DNA of 64,000 bases, taken from the NCBI RefSeq assembly GCF_036924715.1, contig NZ_JAZHSB010000001.1, forward strand, positions 5,943,001 to 6,007,000, given 5' to 3'. The position numbers and the translations under genes are program-made. The notes under the pieces were generated by a model, which ran no database searches, had not been told where the DNA came from, and was given only the letters and a program-made list of their open reading frames with translations. The first letter of the stretch is position 1. Each line of letters opens with the position of its first letter. Below are positions 24,170 through 33,023 of the stretch, in pieces. This DNA is from Bradyrhizobium sp. AZCC 1721 (GTDB lineage: Bacteria > Pseudomonadota > Alphaproteobacteria > Rhizobiales > Xanthobacteraceae).

Positions 24170-25174
24170 ATGAGAGTGCTCTACAATCCTCTTTCCCCGT
24201 CGTTCCGACCCTGGCAGTTGCCGCAGCCGCCGGAGCCGCCGCAGCTTTTGGCCACGCTGGCGTCCAACCACCAGGCTTCATCGAAGGAGAAATCGCAAAG
24301 CGGACCTTCAACCCCATCCACCGGCAGCATCGGGCAATCACCGGTAGTACAGGCGTTCTTGCTGCGGTTGCAGGAACTGGGAATGTCATATCGCCCGGGG
24401 ACCGACGGCGACGACGCGCTGTCCGGTTGGAGCAGGACTCTCGCCGATGGCGGCGACGGCAACGATACGATCGATGCCTGGTCCGATAGCGTCGTCGATG
24501 GTGGCGCAGGTAATGACACGCTCCGTGCCTGGTCGGGATCGGCTGTCTATGGCGGCGCCGGCAACGACCAGATCGACGTCTGGTCCGATAGCGCCGTGGA
24601 TGCCGGCGATGGCGACGACATGGTGCGCGCATGGTCAAATACCGTGACGATGGGTGGCGCCGGAAGCGACACGATCAGCGCCTGGTCGGAGAGCCTGGTC
24701 GATGGTGGCGCAGGGAATGACACGATCTCGGTATGGTCCGACAGCCGCGCCTATGGTGGTGACGGCAACGATTCCATCTCAGCTCTCGTCGGCAGCTATG
24801 TCGAGGGCGGTGCCGGCAACGACACCATCGATGCGGACAATGGAACGATCGTTGCCGGCGGTACCGGCGACGATACGATTCGCGCTGACCGGGGCTCCAC
24901 AATCCTGTTCAACGTCGGCGACGGCAAGGATACCATCTTCACCAACCGCGACGTTACCATCAAACTGGGCGAGGGCTTTTCGGCCGAGAATATGAACGTC
25001 ACGATATCAGGAAACGTCGCAACAGTGTCCTTCGGAGACGGATCGGACCAGTTGACGTTGGATATCGGCTTCCATCCGGTAAACCTTTCCTTCGCTGATG
25101 GCTCAAGCGCCGAAATCAAGGTCGACGCGTTCAGTGCCTTGCGTGCGCGGTCAGGCGAGGCGAAACCGGCTTGA
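24170..25174 (+). CDS. calcium-binding beta-roll (RTX-like) protein with 17-residue repeats
   Basis: From ATG 24170 the product is 334 residues; a TTG at 24137 would add eleven. There is no N-terminal signal peptide, which fits type I secretion through a C-terminal signal. Residues about 30-60 are Pro/Gln/Ser-rich. Residues about 82-240 contain at least eight consecutive units of exactly 17 residues of the form GG(A/D)GND-x-I-x-x-W-S-x-S-x-V-x. GGxGND is the RTX calcium motif, but canonical RTX repeats are nine residues (18 per turn). Trp-Ser recurs at the same place in most units. The last 90 residues are a non-repeat beta-rich cap. No secretion genes lie nearby. The role is unknown. Confidence 0.85.
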   Translation: MRVLYNPLSPSFRPWQLPQPPEPPQLLATLASNHQASSKEKSQSGPSTPSTGSIGQSPVVQAFLLRLQELGMSYRPGTDGDDALSGWSRTLADGGDGNDTIDAWSDSVVDGGAGNDTLRAWSGSAVYGGAGNDQIDVWSDSAVDAGDGDDMVRAWSNTVTMGGAGSDTISAWSESLVDGGAGNDTISVWSDSRAYGGDGNDSISALVGSYVEGGAGNDTIDADNGTIVAGGTGDDTIRADRGSTILFNVGDGKDTIFTNRDVTIKLGEGFSAENMNVTISGNVATVSFGDGSDQLTLDIGFHPVNLSFADGSSAEIKVDAFSALRARSGEAKPA

Positions 25175-25239
25175 CGTCTGCCAGGCGCGAAACGCTCCTT
25201 GAAGACTTGTGCCGGACTGCGTGAAAGACGCGCCAACAA

Positions 25240-26007
25240 TTAAAGACAGGTCGTGATGCCGCCGTCGACGTAGAGCGTATGCCCGTTGACGAAGGACGAG
25301 GCATCTCCCGACAGAAAGACGGCGGCGCCTATCAGTTCGTCCACGTTGCCCCAGCGCGAGGCCGGCGTCCGCTTTTCAAGCCACGCTGAAAATTGGAGAT
25401 CGTCGACCAGCGCTTGATTCAGCGGGGTCTTGAAGTAACCCGGCGCAATGGCATTGATCTGCAGTCCGTGCCTGGCCCAATCGGCGCACATGCCGCGCGT
25501 GAGGTTCTTGATCGCTCCCTTGGTAGCGGTGTACGGGGCAATGCCCGGGCGGGCCAACTCGCTCTGAACCGACGCGATGTTGATGATCTTGCCCTTTCCG
25601 CGCGGGATCATGTGGCGCGCGACGGCCTGGCCGACGTAGAAGGCGCTCGAGACATTGGTCCTGAGCAATTGCTCCCACTTCTCCGCGGGAAAATCCTCAA
25701 GCGGCGTGCGAAACTGCATGCCGGCGTTGTTGACGAGAATGTCGATTACCCCGACCGTCCGTTCGATTGTCGCAACTCCTTCGCGGACATCGTCGGCCAC
25801 GGTGACGTCGAAACCGGCGACCGCAACCTTGTGCCCGGCTGCGGTCAAGCTTGCGGCGGCGGCCTCGAGCTTGCTGCGCTCCCGTCCGTTCAGGACCACG
25901 GAGGCGCCATGCTCGGCGAGCCCTCGCGCGATGGCAAGGCCGATCCCCTGGGACGATCCTGTGACGAGCGCTCGTTTGCCGGCCAGATTGAACAGTTCAA
26001 ATGCCAC
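25240..26007 (-). CDS. short-chain dehydrogenase, gluconate 5-dehydrogenase-like
   Basis: The 255-residue SDR starts at GTG 26007, with GAAGG six bases upstream. LAGKRALVTGSSQGIGLAIARGL (residues 6-28) holds the TGxxxGIG cofactor loop, and LNGRERSKL (about 43) suggests NADP(H) preference through Arg. ILVNNAGMQFRTPLEDF (about 90) and the catalytic Ser-Tyr-Lys follow (IASVQSELARPGIAPYTATKGAI, about 143-165). The best general match is the gluconate 5-dehydrogenase (IdnO) class, which reduces 5-ketogluconate. Substrate assignment from sequence is uncertain. The frame upstream of the start has an aldolase-like stretch (see findings). Confidence 0.87.
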   Translation of the reverse strand: MAFELFNLAGKRALVTGSSQGIGLAIARGLAEHGASVVLNGRERSKLEAAAASLTAAGHKVAVAGFDVTVADDVREGVATIERTVGVIDILVNNAGMQFRTPLEDFPAEKWEQLLRTNVSSAFYVGQAVARHMIPRGKGKIINIASVQSELARPGIAPYTATKGAIKNLTRGMCADWARHGLQINAIAPGYFKTPLNQALVDDLQFSAWLEKRTPASRWGNVDELIGAAVFLSGDASSFVNGHTLYVDGGITTCL

Positions 26008-26138
26008 GGCGGACCTTCTCCATGCGTGCAGGTGGGTCGGATGGACGTAGAAATACCGCACACCGCGGTCAAGCCAAAACGGCAGATCATCCGGGATGGC
26101 AAGCGTACCGGCGACGCCGCCGGCTAAGACAGGCGATT

Positions 26139-26783
26139 TCACCTGGGCTTCGGATAGATGTTTAGAAACCCTGTCGTTGCCGCGCAGGCCCGCCGCGCGA
26201 TTTCGGCGGCACTCGGGCGATCGGCCACTTGAAGCAGCAGGCCGGTCATCAGGTCGCCCCAGAGCAGCCCGGAGAATTGTTCGGCCATCGCGGCAGGATC
26301 GCCATCGCACAGCCCGGCCGACTTGGCGTTTGCCATGATCTCTCGCAATGAATCACGCGCAGGCCGGCGAGCGATCGATTCCAGCGCTTGTGCAACCTTT
26401 GGCGCGTGCACTGTTTCGGATATCGCCAGCCGGAACATAGCAACGACGGCCGGATCGGTCGTTTCCGTCAAAAGCCTCGTTCCAAAAGCGGTAAGCACGT
26501 TGGCCAGGGTTTCCTTGTCGCGCAACTCGGGCAGATCGGTCGGCGCTTTCAACCGCCGGGCGCGCTCGGTGATGCAGGCGACCAGCATCGCTTCCTTGTT
26601 GCCGAACAGCGAATAAAGCTCGCGTTTCGACACGCGTGCGCGTGTCGCAATCTCCAGCGTGCTGGTCTGCGCATAGCCGCCCTCCATGAATGCCGAAAGC
26701 GCCGCGCCGAGAATCCGCTTCCGGACTGCGGCTCCATCGGTTTCTTCCTCGCGCGGCTTCATCTTCGGACTCATCGACGTCAT
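26139..26783 (-). CDS. TetR-family transcriptional regulator
   Basis: The 214-residue protein (ATG 26783; ATG 26774 also fits) has a helix-turn-helix at about 20-66 (RKRILGAALSAFMEGGYAQTSTLEIATRARVSKRELYSLFGNKEAM). Its C-terminal ligand domain is of the AefR-like type (about 85-205). The longer frame to 27014 crosses the promoter and is rejected. It is divergent from the epoxide hydrolase/MATE pair, with twin GGTACC-type palindromes between them, so it probably represses both itself and those genes and is released by a xenobiotic ligand. Confidence 0.9.
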   Translation of the reverse strand: MTSMSPKMKPREEETDGAAVRKRILGAALSAFMEGGYAQTSTLEIATRARVSKRELYSLFGNKEAMLVACITERARRLKAPTDLPELRDKETLANVLTAFGTRLLTETTDPAVVAMFRLAISETVHAPKVAQALESIARRPARDSLREIMANAKSAGLCDGDPAAMAEQFSGLLWGDLMTGLLLQVADRPSAAEIARRACAATTGFLNIYPKPR

Positions 26784-26790
26784 TTCCCTC

Positions 26791-26846
26791 TTGACTTGGT
26801 ACCCAATGGTACCATACATCGCTGGTTGGGTACCAGACAGTACCAA
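26791..26846 (+). promoter_or_regulatory. promoter of the epoxide hydrolase/MATE operon with twin TetR-type operators
   Basis: Operator 1 is TTGGTACC-CAAT-GGTACCAT at 26796-26815. Operator 2 is TTGGGTACC-AGACA-GTACCAA at 26826-26846. Both are dyads of the same half-site. A -35-like TTGACT (26791-26796) and a -10-like ATACAT (26814-26819) with 17-base spacing enclose operator 1, so a bound regulator would block RNA polymerase. Confidence 0.7.
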
Positions 26847-26923
26847 AACTGGTTGTGACGGTAAAGGATCGGCGGCGTTCACCCACTCGCTGCGAGTACG
26901 CCGGCTTGGCCTGAGGAAAGTCC

Positions 26924-28036
26924 ATGAACAGGCGTCAGCTACTAACGACGGCACTGGCACCGCTCGCATTGCGAGTTGCCCCAGGCGCGATCTCGTCAAA
27001 CGCATCAGCAGCAACTTCGGAGCGGGATGGAAAAATGAGCAAGGCCACGCAACGAATCATCGAATGCAACGGCATCCGCATCAATATTGCCGAACAGGGC
27101 GAAGGACCGCTGGTGCTGCTGGTGCACGGCTTTCCTGAATCCTGGTTCTCCTGGCGGCATCAGATCGATGCGCTTGCTGCCGCCGGCTTCCGTGTCGTCG
27201 CTCCGGACCTGCGTGGTTACGGCAAGAGCGACGCGCCGCAAGCGATCGATCAATACACGATCCTGCATCTCGTAGGCGACATGGTAGGCATCCTTGACGC
27301 CTTGGGTGCGGCGACCGCCGTCATCGCCGGTCATGATTGGGGTGCCAGCATCGCCTGGCAGGCAGCTCTCATGCGGCCCGACCGCTTCCGGGCGGTCGCA
27401 GCCCTCAGCGTCCCGTTCCGCCCGCGCGGCAAAGTGGCGCCGACCAGTCTCATGCCGCGCACGGAGACGGCGCAATTCTACCAGCTCTATTTCATGGAGC
27501 CCGGACCGGCCGAGGCGGAATTGGGGCGCGATCCGCACGCGACCATTCGCAACATGCTGTTCGGAGCGTCCGGGGACGGCGTAGCCGCGGCTCGCGCGGC
27601 CGTCGCTGCGGGCGAGCCCGCGCCGAACCTTGGCATGGTGCGGAAGGGCAGCGGATTTCTGCAAGGACCCGGCGCCCCCAAAATCCTGCCATCCTGGATC
27701 AGCGAAAGCGACATCGACTTTTATGGCGAGGAGTTCAAGCGAACCGGTTTCCGGGGCGCGCTCAATTACTACCGCAACATCGATCGCAACTGGGAAATCA
27801 CGGGTGCTGTGGCCGGCATGCAAGTGTCTGTACCGGCGCTCTACATCGCGGGCGATCGTGATTTCCTGCTCTCGTTTCCCGGAACGGACCAGTTGCTCGC
27901 CAACCAGAAGAACTTCGTTCCCGGCCTGCGCAAGATTCAGATGCTGCCCGGCTGTGGCCACTGGACCCAGCAGGAGCGGCCGAACGAGGTCAGCACCGCG
28001 CTGATCGAGTTTATTCGAACCCTGCCGAGCCGATGA
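26924..28036 (+). CDS. alpha/beta hydrolase, soluble epoxide hydrolase family
   Basis: The 370-residue protein begins MNRRQLLTTALAPLALRVAPGA, a twin-arginine-like leader, so it may be exported folded. The hydrolase fold starts at about 45. LLVHGFPESWFSWRHQI (about 66) is the HGxP oxyanion loop, IAGHDWGASIAWQ (about 134) carries the nucleophile Asp in the epoxide-hydrolase GHDWG form, and LYIAGDRDF (about 306) supplies the acid. LPGCGHWTQQERP (about 345) supplies the His. Such enzymes open epoxides to diols; haloalkane dehalogenases share the motif. Its stop overlaps the MATE start by four bases. It is controlled by the divergent TetR protein. Confidence 0.88.
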   Translation: MNRRQLLTTALAPLALRVAPGAISSNASAATSERDGKMSKATQRIIECNGIRINIAEQGEGPLVLLVHGFPESWFSWRHQIDALAAAGFRVVAPDLRGYGKSDAPQAIDQYTILHLVGDMVGILDALGAATAVIAGHDWGASIAWQAALMRPDRFRAVAALSVPFRPRGKVAPTSLMPRTETAQFYQLYFMEPGPAEAELGRDPHATIRNMLFGASGDGVAAARAAVAAGEPAPNLGMVRKGSGFLQGPGAPKILPSWISESDIDFYGEEFKRTGFRGALNYYRNIDRNWEITGAVAGMQVSVPALYIAGDRDFLLSFPGTDQLLANQKNFVPGLRKIQMLPGCGHWTQQERPNEVSTALIEFIRTLPSR

Positions 28037-29463
28037 TGACGACCCTGACGCCGCAACAATCGTCGTTGCCGCGACCGGTGGCCGTGGCCGGCAGCGTGAA
28101 AGAAAACGAAGCGGCGAAGGTCAAGCAGAGGTCGATGCTCGAGGGCCCCGTGCTGCCGACGCTGCTGACGCTCGCTCTGCCGACGCTCGTGGTCATGGTC
28201 GTGCAAACCCTGGTCGGGGTCGCGGAGACCTATTTCGTCAGCTTCCTCGGGACGGAAGCGCTGGCGGGCGTCAGCCTGGTGTTTCCCGTCTTCATGCTGA
28301 TGCAGATGATGTCGAACGGCGGCATCGGTGGTGGTGTCGCATCGGCAATCGCGCGTGCGATGGGCGCCGGCAAGGTGGCGGAAGCCGAGGCGCTGGCGCT
28401 CAACGCACTCGTTCTCGCCATTGCTTTCGGAGTGATCTTTGCCGCCGCCGAGTGGCTGTTCGGCGAGGCTGTCTACCGCTTGCTCGGCGGTCAGGCAGGA
28501 GCCCTCGGCGCAGCTCTCGAATATGGCCACGTCATCTTCTTCGGGGCGATCTTTGTCTGGATCGTCAGCCTTCTGGCGGCGGCTCTTCGTGGCGCAGGCA
28601 ACACGGTCGCGCCGGCGGCCGTCATTCTGCTGGGCGTGTTCGTGCTGCTTCCGCTTTCGCCGGCCTTGATCTTCGGCTGGGGCCCCTTTCCGCGGCTCGA
28701 CGTACCGGGAGCCGGCGTTGCCGTCGTCGTCTACTATCTCGTTGGTGCGCTCGTGTTGATCGTTTACATGCGCTCCGCCCGGGCCTCGTTGCGACTGCCG
28801 TTCGACGTGCGCCTCATCAAGTGGCGGCAACTTGGCGATATTCTTGGCGTCGGCGGGTTGTCGGCCATCGGCACCATTCAGTCCAATTTGACTGTCGTCC
28901 TGGTCACTGGCGCCGTCGGGCTGTTCGGCACTGACGCCATCGCAGGCTACGGAATTGCGTCGCGCCTCGATTACATCCAGATTCCGCTGCTCTTCGCGCT
29001 TGGCAGCGCAGCGCTCACGATGGTCGGGGTCAACATCGGAGCGGGCCAGATCAGGCGGGCGGAGCGCATCGCCTGGGTTGCCGCGTTTTTTGCGGCCGGT
29101 GTCACCGAACTCCTCGGACTTGTCGTGACGATATTTCCACACGCCTGGCTGACGCTGTTTAGCACGGAGCCTGAGGTTCTGGCCGCCGGTTCGATCTATT
29201 TCCGCAACGTAGCCCCCTTCTACGGCGTGGCGGGTCTTGGAATGCTGCTCTACTTCGCGGGCCAAGGCGCCGGCCGCGTGATGTGGCCGGTTTTCGGCGG
29301 AACCGTCCGGCTGCTCGTCGCCGCGGGAATTGGCTGGCTCGTCGTTGCCTATCTTGGCGGCGGATTGCGGGAGCTCTTCATTACCGTCGCCGCGGGCTCG
29401 ATCGTTTCCGGGGGCATTGTCGCATCTGCGCTTTGGCTCCGTGGCTGGGGACGGGCCGGCTAG
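28033..29463 (+). CDS. MATE family efflux transporter
   Basis: The 476-residue protein has twelve hydrophobic spans in two six-helix halves. The N-terminal half has GPVLPTLLTLALPTLVVMVVQTLVGVAETYFVSFLG (about 38-73) and the second half starts near WRQLGDILGVGGLSAIGTIQSNL (about 264). MATE pumps export cationic or aromatic compounds in exchange for H+ or Na+. The ATG overlaps the epoxide hydrolase stop (ATGA), so the detoxifying enzyme and pump are translated together under the TetR operators. Confidence 0.9.
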   Translation: MMTTLTPQQSSLPRPVAVAGSVKENEAAKVKQRSMLEGPVLPTLLTLALPTLVVMVVQTLVGVAETYFVSFLGTEALAGVSLVFPVFMLMQMMSNGGIGGGVASAIARAMGAGKVAEAEALALNALVLAIAFGVIFAAAEWLFGEAVYRLLGGQAGALGAALEYGHVIFFGAIFVWIVSLLAAALRGAGNTVAPAAVILLGVFVLLPLSPALIFGWGPFPRLDVPGAGVAVVVYYLVGALVLIVYMRSARASLRLPFDVRLIKWRQLGDILGVGGLSAIGTIQSNLTVVLVTGAVGLFGTDAIAGYGIASRLDYIQIPLLFALGSAALTMVGVNIGAGQIRRAERIAWVAAFFAAGVTELLGLVVTIFPHAWLTLFSTEPEVLAAGSIYFRNVAPFYGVAGLGMLLYFAGQGAGRVMWPVFGGTVRLLVAAGIGWLVVAYLGGGLRELFITVAAGSIVSGGIVASALWLRGWGRAG

Positions 29464-29663
29464 GCTTCGCCAGCCTCGGCATCTCGTCGCGGCGCAGCAT
29501 GCAAAATGAGACTACCGGTCAAGTTGCAGCGGGCGAAGCTGCGCGCGCCGCCCCAGTCATCGGCTAGCTTTTCGCCCGGCGGTCCCGGTCGCAATGCACT
29601 GTGAAGGGCATGGCGACTTCGGAACGACCTATAGAAAAACTGGCGATACAAGGGAGGGGTTCG

Positions 29664-30914
29664 ATGTTTAGAAGCTGTGCGGGACTGGTCGCGCTGAGCA
29701 GCCTGTTGCTTTCCGGCGCCGCCTTAGCTCAAGAGAAGATCAAGGTCGGCGTCACCGCGACCCTCGAAGGCACCTATACGGTGCTCGGCGAGGACGGAAT
29801 CCGCGGGCATCAAACGGCGATCAACACGCTCAGCAAGAAGGTCGGCGACAAGGAAATCGAATTCATCATCGCTTCGACGGATGCCACGCCAGACTCCGCT
29901 GTCCGCGCCGTGCGCAAGCTGATCGAACAGGACAAGGTCCAGATCCTGCTCTCGCCCTTGTCCGGAGACGAAGGCATCGCAGTCAAGAACTTTGCCAAGA
30001 CGCGCCCCGAGCTGACCTTTGTGAATGCTGCTTCCGGCGCGCAGGAAACCACTTATGTCGATCCGGCGCCGAACTTCTTCCGCTACAACATGGACGGCGC
30101 CCAGTGGCAGGTGGGCCTCGGCAAATACGCTTACGACACCAAGGGTTACCGAAAGATCGCAACGGTGGGCGAAGACTATTCGTTCATCTACACCCAGGTG
30201 TTCGGGCTTGTGCTCGAGTTCTGCGGGGCCGGCGGACAAGTCACTAACCGGCAATGGGTGCCGCTCGGCACCAAGGACTTTGCCTCCGTCATCGCCGCCC
30301 TGCCCGACGACGTTGATGCAATCTATCTCGGCCTTGGCGGCGCGGACGCCGTCAATTTCCTGAACCAATATCAGCAGGCCGGCGGCAAGGCGCATCTGAT
30401 GGGCGGCTCGATCATGGTCGACCAGACCATCCTCTCCGCCAAGGGCAACGCCAAGAATGCGCTGCTCGGCACCATCGCCGCGAGCGGTCAGGCCGATACC
30501 TGGGAGGATGCGGGCTGGCAGAAATTCGTGAAGGCTTATCAGGACGCCTTCCCGCCGAACAAGCGGTTCCCGAGCCCGTCACTGCTCGCCACCAACTACT
30601 ACAACTCGACGATGGCGCTCATACTCGCGCTGCGCCAGGTCAACGGCGACCTCAGCAACAACCAGGCCAAGCTCAAGGAAGCCCTCGCCAAGATCGAACT
30701 CGACGCGCCCAACGGCAAGATCAAGCTCGACTCCAACCGCCAGGCGATCGGAACCAACTTCGTCACCGAAGTGGTGGATGACGGCAAGGGCGCCCTCTTC
30801 AGCAAGGTCGTGAAGGTGATTCCGAACGTGAACCAGACGCTCGGCTACGACCCGGCAGTGTTCTCCAAGATCGGGCTGCCGAGCCGGACGGTTCCGGAGT
30901 GCAAGAAGTACTGA
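29664..30914 (+). CDS. branched-chain amino acid-type ABC transporter substrate-binding protein
   Basis: The product is 416 residues from ATG 29664, preceded by GGGAGGGG; an upstream ATG at 29601 would put 21 residues before the signal peptide. The signal peptide (SCAGLVALSSLLLSGAALAQ) is cut before EKIKVGV. The mature protein is a type I periplasmic receptor (LivJ-like) with KVGVTATLEGTYTVLGEDGIRGHQTAI, a D-K-V-Q-I-L-x-S-P-L-S-G-D-E segment (about 98) and FVNAASGAQETTYVDPAPNFFRYNMDG. Distant relatives bind aromatic acids, amides or urea rather than leucine. It probably feeds the LivHMGF system encoded at 32012 onward, with an AraC regulator in between. Confidence 0.9.
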   Translation: MFRSCAGLVALSSLLLSGAALAQEKIKVGVTATLEGTYTVLGEDGIRGHQTAINTLSKKVGDKEIEFIIASTDATPDSAVRAVRKLIEQDKVQILLSPLSGDEGIAVKNFAKTRPELTFVNAASGAQETTYVDPAPNFFRYNMDGAQWQVGLGKYAYDTKGYRKIATVGEDYSFIYTQVFGLVLEFCGAGGQVTNRQWVPLGTKDFASVIAALPDDVDAIYLGLGGADAVNFLNQYQQAGGKAHLMGGSIMVDQTILSAKGNAKNALLGTIAASGQADTWEDAGWQKFVKAYQDAFPPNKRFPSPSLLATNYYNSTMALILALRQVNGDLSNNQAKLKEALAKIELDAPNGKIKLDSNRQAIGTNFVTEVVDDGKGALFSKVVKVIPNVNQTLGYDPAVFSKIGLPSRTVPECKKY

Positions 30915-30933
30915 GTTCTTCGCATCTGCGAAC

Positions 30934-30956
30934 GGGCCCCGGTCACGCCGGGGCCC
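30934..30956 (+). terminator. GC-rich hairpin after the binding-protein gene
   Basis: GGGCCCCGG and CCGGGGCCC form a perfect 9-bp stem around TCACG, 20 bases after the stop. No T-run follows. It probably stabilises or partly terminates the binding-protein transcript, giving this gene its own level relative to the permease genes. Confidence 0.6.
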
Positions 30957-31053
30957 CGGGCGCGGCCGGGCAGCATGTGATCTTCCCTTGCATTCTCGCG
31001 GCGGATGTTGAACGCTGACTGAAAAGACAAGAACATCCCGCGGGAGGGAAGGC

Positions 31054-31881
31054 ATGAGCAAGGCTCTCGCCGTCTTCCACGGCCGGTTCGGTCGCGCGAC
31101 GGTCTATCAGTTGAACCGCCCCTTCAACATGCATGCGCATCGCGAAGGGCACCTGATTTTTCATGTCGGTGGAACGCCAGCCCGCATTGATGTGTGCGAT
31201 GAGCGATGGCTGCTTGCGGAAGACTCCATCGTTGCCGTCAACCCCTGGGAACCGCACAATTTTGTTCCGACGGACATGGAGAACGGGGCGATCTTCTTCG
31301 TGCTTTACGTTAACGCCGAATGGTTCGCCCCCGACGCGGCCCGCGCCCACAGCCTGCGGTTCGGCCGCACCTGCTTCAAGCGTACGGCCACGCTCGACAG
31401 GCATATTCGCCGCTCTGCCGCGCTGGTGTGCGGCGCGCCTTCGCTGAGCAGCCTCGACTGCGAACTCAGGCAGTTGATCGACAGTTGTTATGACGAAAGC
31501 TGGCAGACGTCCGAGCCGGTGCAGGAGACGCGCACCGCCACCGCCGTCACCGACTTTCGCGTCCGCAAATCCATCAAGCTGATGTCCGAAAGCCCGGGCG
31601 CCGAGATCGAGCTGGATTCGATCGCGCGGGCCTCCGGGCTGTCGCGCCCGCACTTCTACCGGCTGTTCCGCACCCAGACCGGCGTCACGCCAAACCTCTA
31701 CCTTAATACACTGATCATGGAACAGGCGCTGGACGCCCTGGTCGCGACCGAAGTGCCGATCGCCGATATCGGCTTCGATCTCGGCTTCTCCTCCCAGAGC
31801 GGCTTCACCCGCTTCTTCGCGGCCAATGTCGGGATGGCGCCGACTGAATACCGCCGCGCCGCCAAAGTCTTGCGCCCCTGA
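31054..31881 (+). CDS. AraC-family transcriptional regulator
   Basis: The 275-residue protein has an N-terminal cupin-like sensing domain (about 1-140; NMHAHREGHLIFHVGG and DSIVAVNPWEPHNF are typical). It has a C-terminal double helix-turn-helix (about 170-270; LDSIARASGLSRPHFYRLFRTQTGVTPNLYL and IADIGFDLGFSSQSGFTRFFAANVGMAPTEYRR). GGGAGGGAAGG precedes the ATG. Placed between the receptor gene and the transporter/catabolic genes, it is the likely substrate-responsive activator of the island. Confidence 0.93.
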   Translation: MSKALAVFHGRFGRATVYQLNRPFNMHAHREGHLIFHVGGTPARIDVCDERWLLAEDSIVAVNPWEPHNFVPTDMENGAIFFVLYVNAEWFAPDAARAHSLRFGRTCFKRTATLDRHIRRSAALVCGAPSLSSLDCELRQLIDSCYDESWQTSEPVQETRTATAVTDFRVRKSIKLMSESPGAEIELDSIARASGLSRPHFYRLFRTQTGVTPNLYLNTLIMEQALDALVATEVPIADIGFDLGFSSQSGFTRFFAANVGMAPTEYRRAAKVLRP

Positions 31882-32011
31882 CGCGTATCCGGCGCGAAAA
31901 GATACTGACAATCAAGTGCAAGGTCCGCGGCGCCGTTAGGATGCCCCAAAACGCGAGCCGAAACGGCCGCGGCGTCTGGGAGGACGGTATGGCGACGGCC
32001 GGGCTGCTACC

Positions 32012-33022
32012 GTGACAAGATTTATCGAACGCCATCCGGCATGGGCGCTGATCCTGCTGATCGCCGTCGCGGTGCTGTTGTGGCTGATCCTTGCCGTCTG
32101 GCCGCCCGGCCTTGAAGAGGCGATCGGCAGGAAGCGGGTCTTTCTCAACGCCCTGTTCAACGGCATCACGCTCGGCAGCCTTTACTTCCTGGTGGCCAGC
32201 GGCTTCACGCTCATCTTCGGCCTGATGCGCAACGTCAATCTGGCGCATGGCTCGCTTTATCTGTTCGGCGGCTACATCGGTTACGCCATCAGCGCCTGGA
32301 CCGGTTCCTGGATCCTCGGCTTCATCATCGCATTTTTCGGTGTGGCGCTGGTCGGCATCGTCCTGCAGATCGCCGTCTTCCGCCGCATGGAAGGGCAGGA
32401 TCTGCGCCAGACCATGGTCACGATCGGGCTCTCGATCGTGTTTGCCGATCTGATGCTGTGGGCCTTCGGCGGTGACTTCTATCAGATCCAGACGCCGAGC
32501 TGGCTGGTCGGCCCGATCGAATTGCCGCTGGTCACCGCGGTCAGATCGTCGGGCGAGGCGGTCTATTTGCGTTATCCGCTGGTGCGGCTCGTGATCCTGG
32601 TCGCGGCGATCGTGATCGGCATCGCGATGTGGCTGGCGCTCAACCGAACCCGCGTCGGCATGATGGTGCGCGCCGGCGTCGATGACCGCGACATGCTGGC
32701 GGCGACCGGCGTTCCTATCCAGCTCGTCTTCGTTGCCGTGTTCGCGCTTGGCGCCGGCCTTGCCGGCATCGCGGGCGTCGTCGGCGGAACCTTTCAGTCG
32801 CTTTCGCCCGGCGAGGATACCCGTTTTCTGCTCGCTTCCCTCGTCGTCGTCATTGTCGGCGGCATGGGATCGATCCCGGGCGCGGCGCTGGGCGCCGTCA
32901 TCATCGGCCTCGCCGAGCAGCTCGGCTCCGTCTACATCCCGACTTATGCGATTGTCGTGACCTTCCTCATCATGGTGCTGGTGCTGGCGCTGCGGCCGCA
33001 GGGCCTGCTTGCGAGGCGCTGA
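32012..33022 (+). CDS. livH: branched-chain amino acid-type ABC permease (LivH)
   Basis: The 336-residue membrane protein starts at GTG 32012. It has about eight to nine hydrophobic segments and the LivH signatures LFNGITLGSLYFLVASGFTLIFGLMRNVNLAHGSLY (about 46-81) and RNRTRVGMMVRAGVDDRDML, the cytoplasmic coupling-helix region (about 212-230). It forms the channel with LivM and receives ligand from a LivJ-like receptor. The livM ATG follows one base after its stop. Confidence 0.93.
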   Translation: MTRFIERHPAWALILLIAVAVLLWLILAVWPPGLEEAIGRKRVFLNALFNGITLGSLYFLVASGFTLIFGLMRNVNLAHGSLYLFGGYIGYAISAWTGSWILGFIIAFFGVALVGIVLQIAVFRRMEGQDLRQTMVTIGLSIVFADLMLWAFGGDFYQIQTPSWLVGPIELPLVTAVRSSGEAVYLRYPLVRLVILVAAIVIGIAMWLALNRTRVGMMVRAGVDDRDMLAATGVPIQLVFVAVFALGAGLAGIAGVVGGTFQSLSPGEDTRFLLASLVVVIVGGMGSIPGAALGAVIIGLAEQLGSVYIPTYAIVVTFLIMVLVLALRPQGLLARR

Positions 33023-33023
33023 C

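Noticed and set aside
24127..24489. ATG-started 120-codon frame overlapping the calcium-repeat gene
   Set aside because: It is out of frame with the repeats and shows no motif; the 17-residue repeat frame is clearly the coding one.
24400..24900. Possible CRISPR array because of regular ~51-bp repeats
   Set aside because: The repeats are in-frame protein repeats (GGxGND) without conserved identical DNA units and spacers.
27937..29265. 442-codon open frame on the minus strand opposite the MATE gene
   Set aside because: It is antisense to a well-supported membrane protein; the charged Arg/Asp/Glu/Gln-rich composition is what antisense of hydrophobic codons gives.
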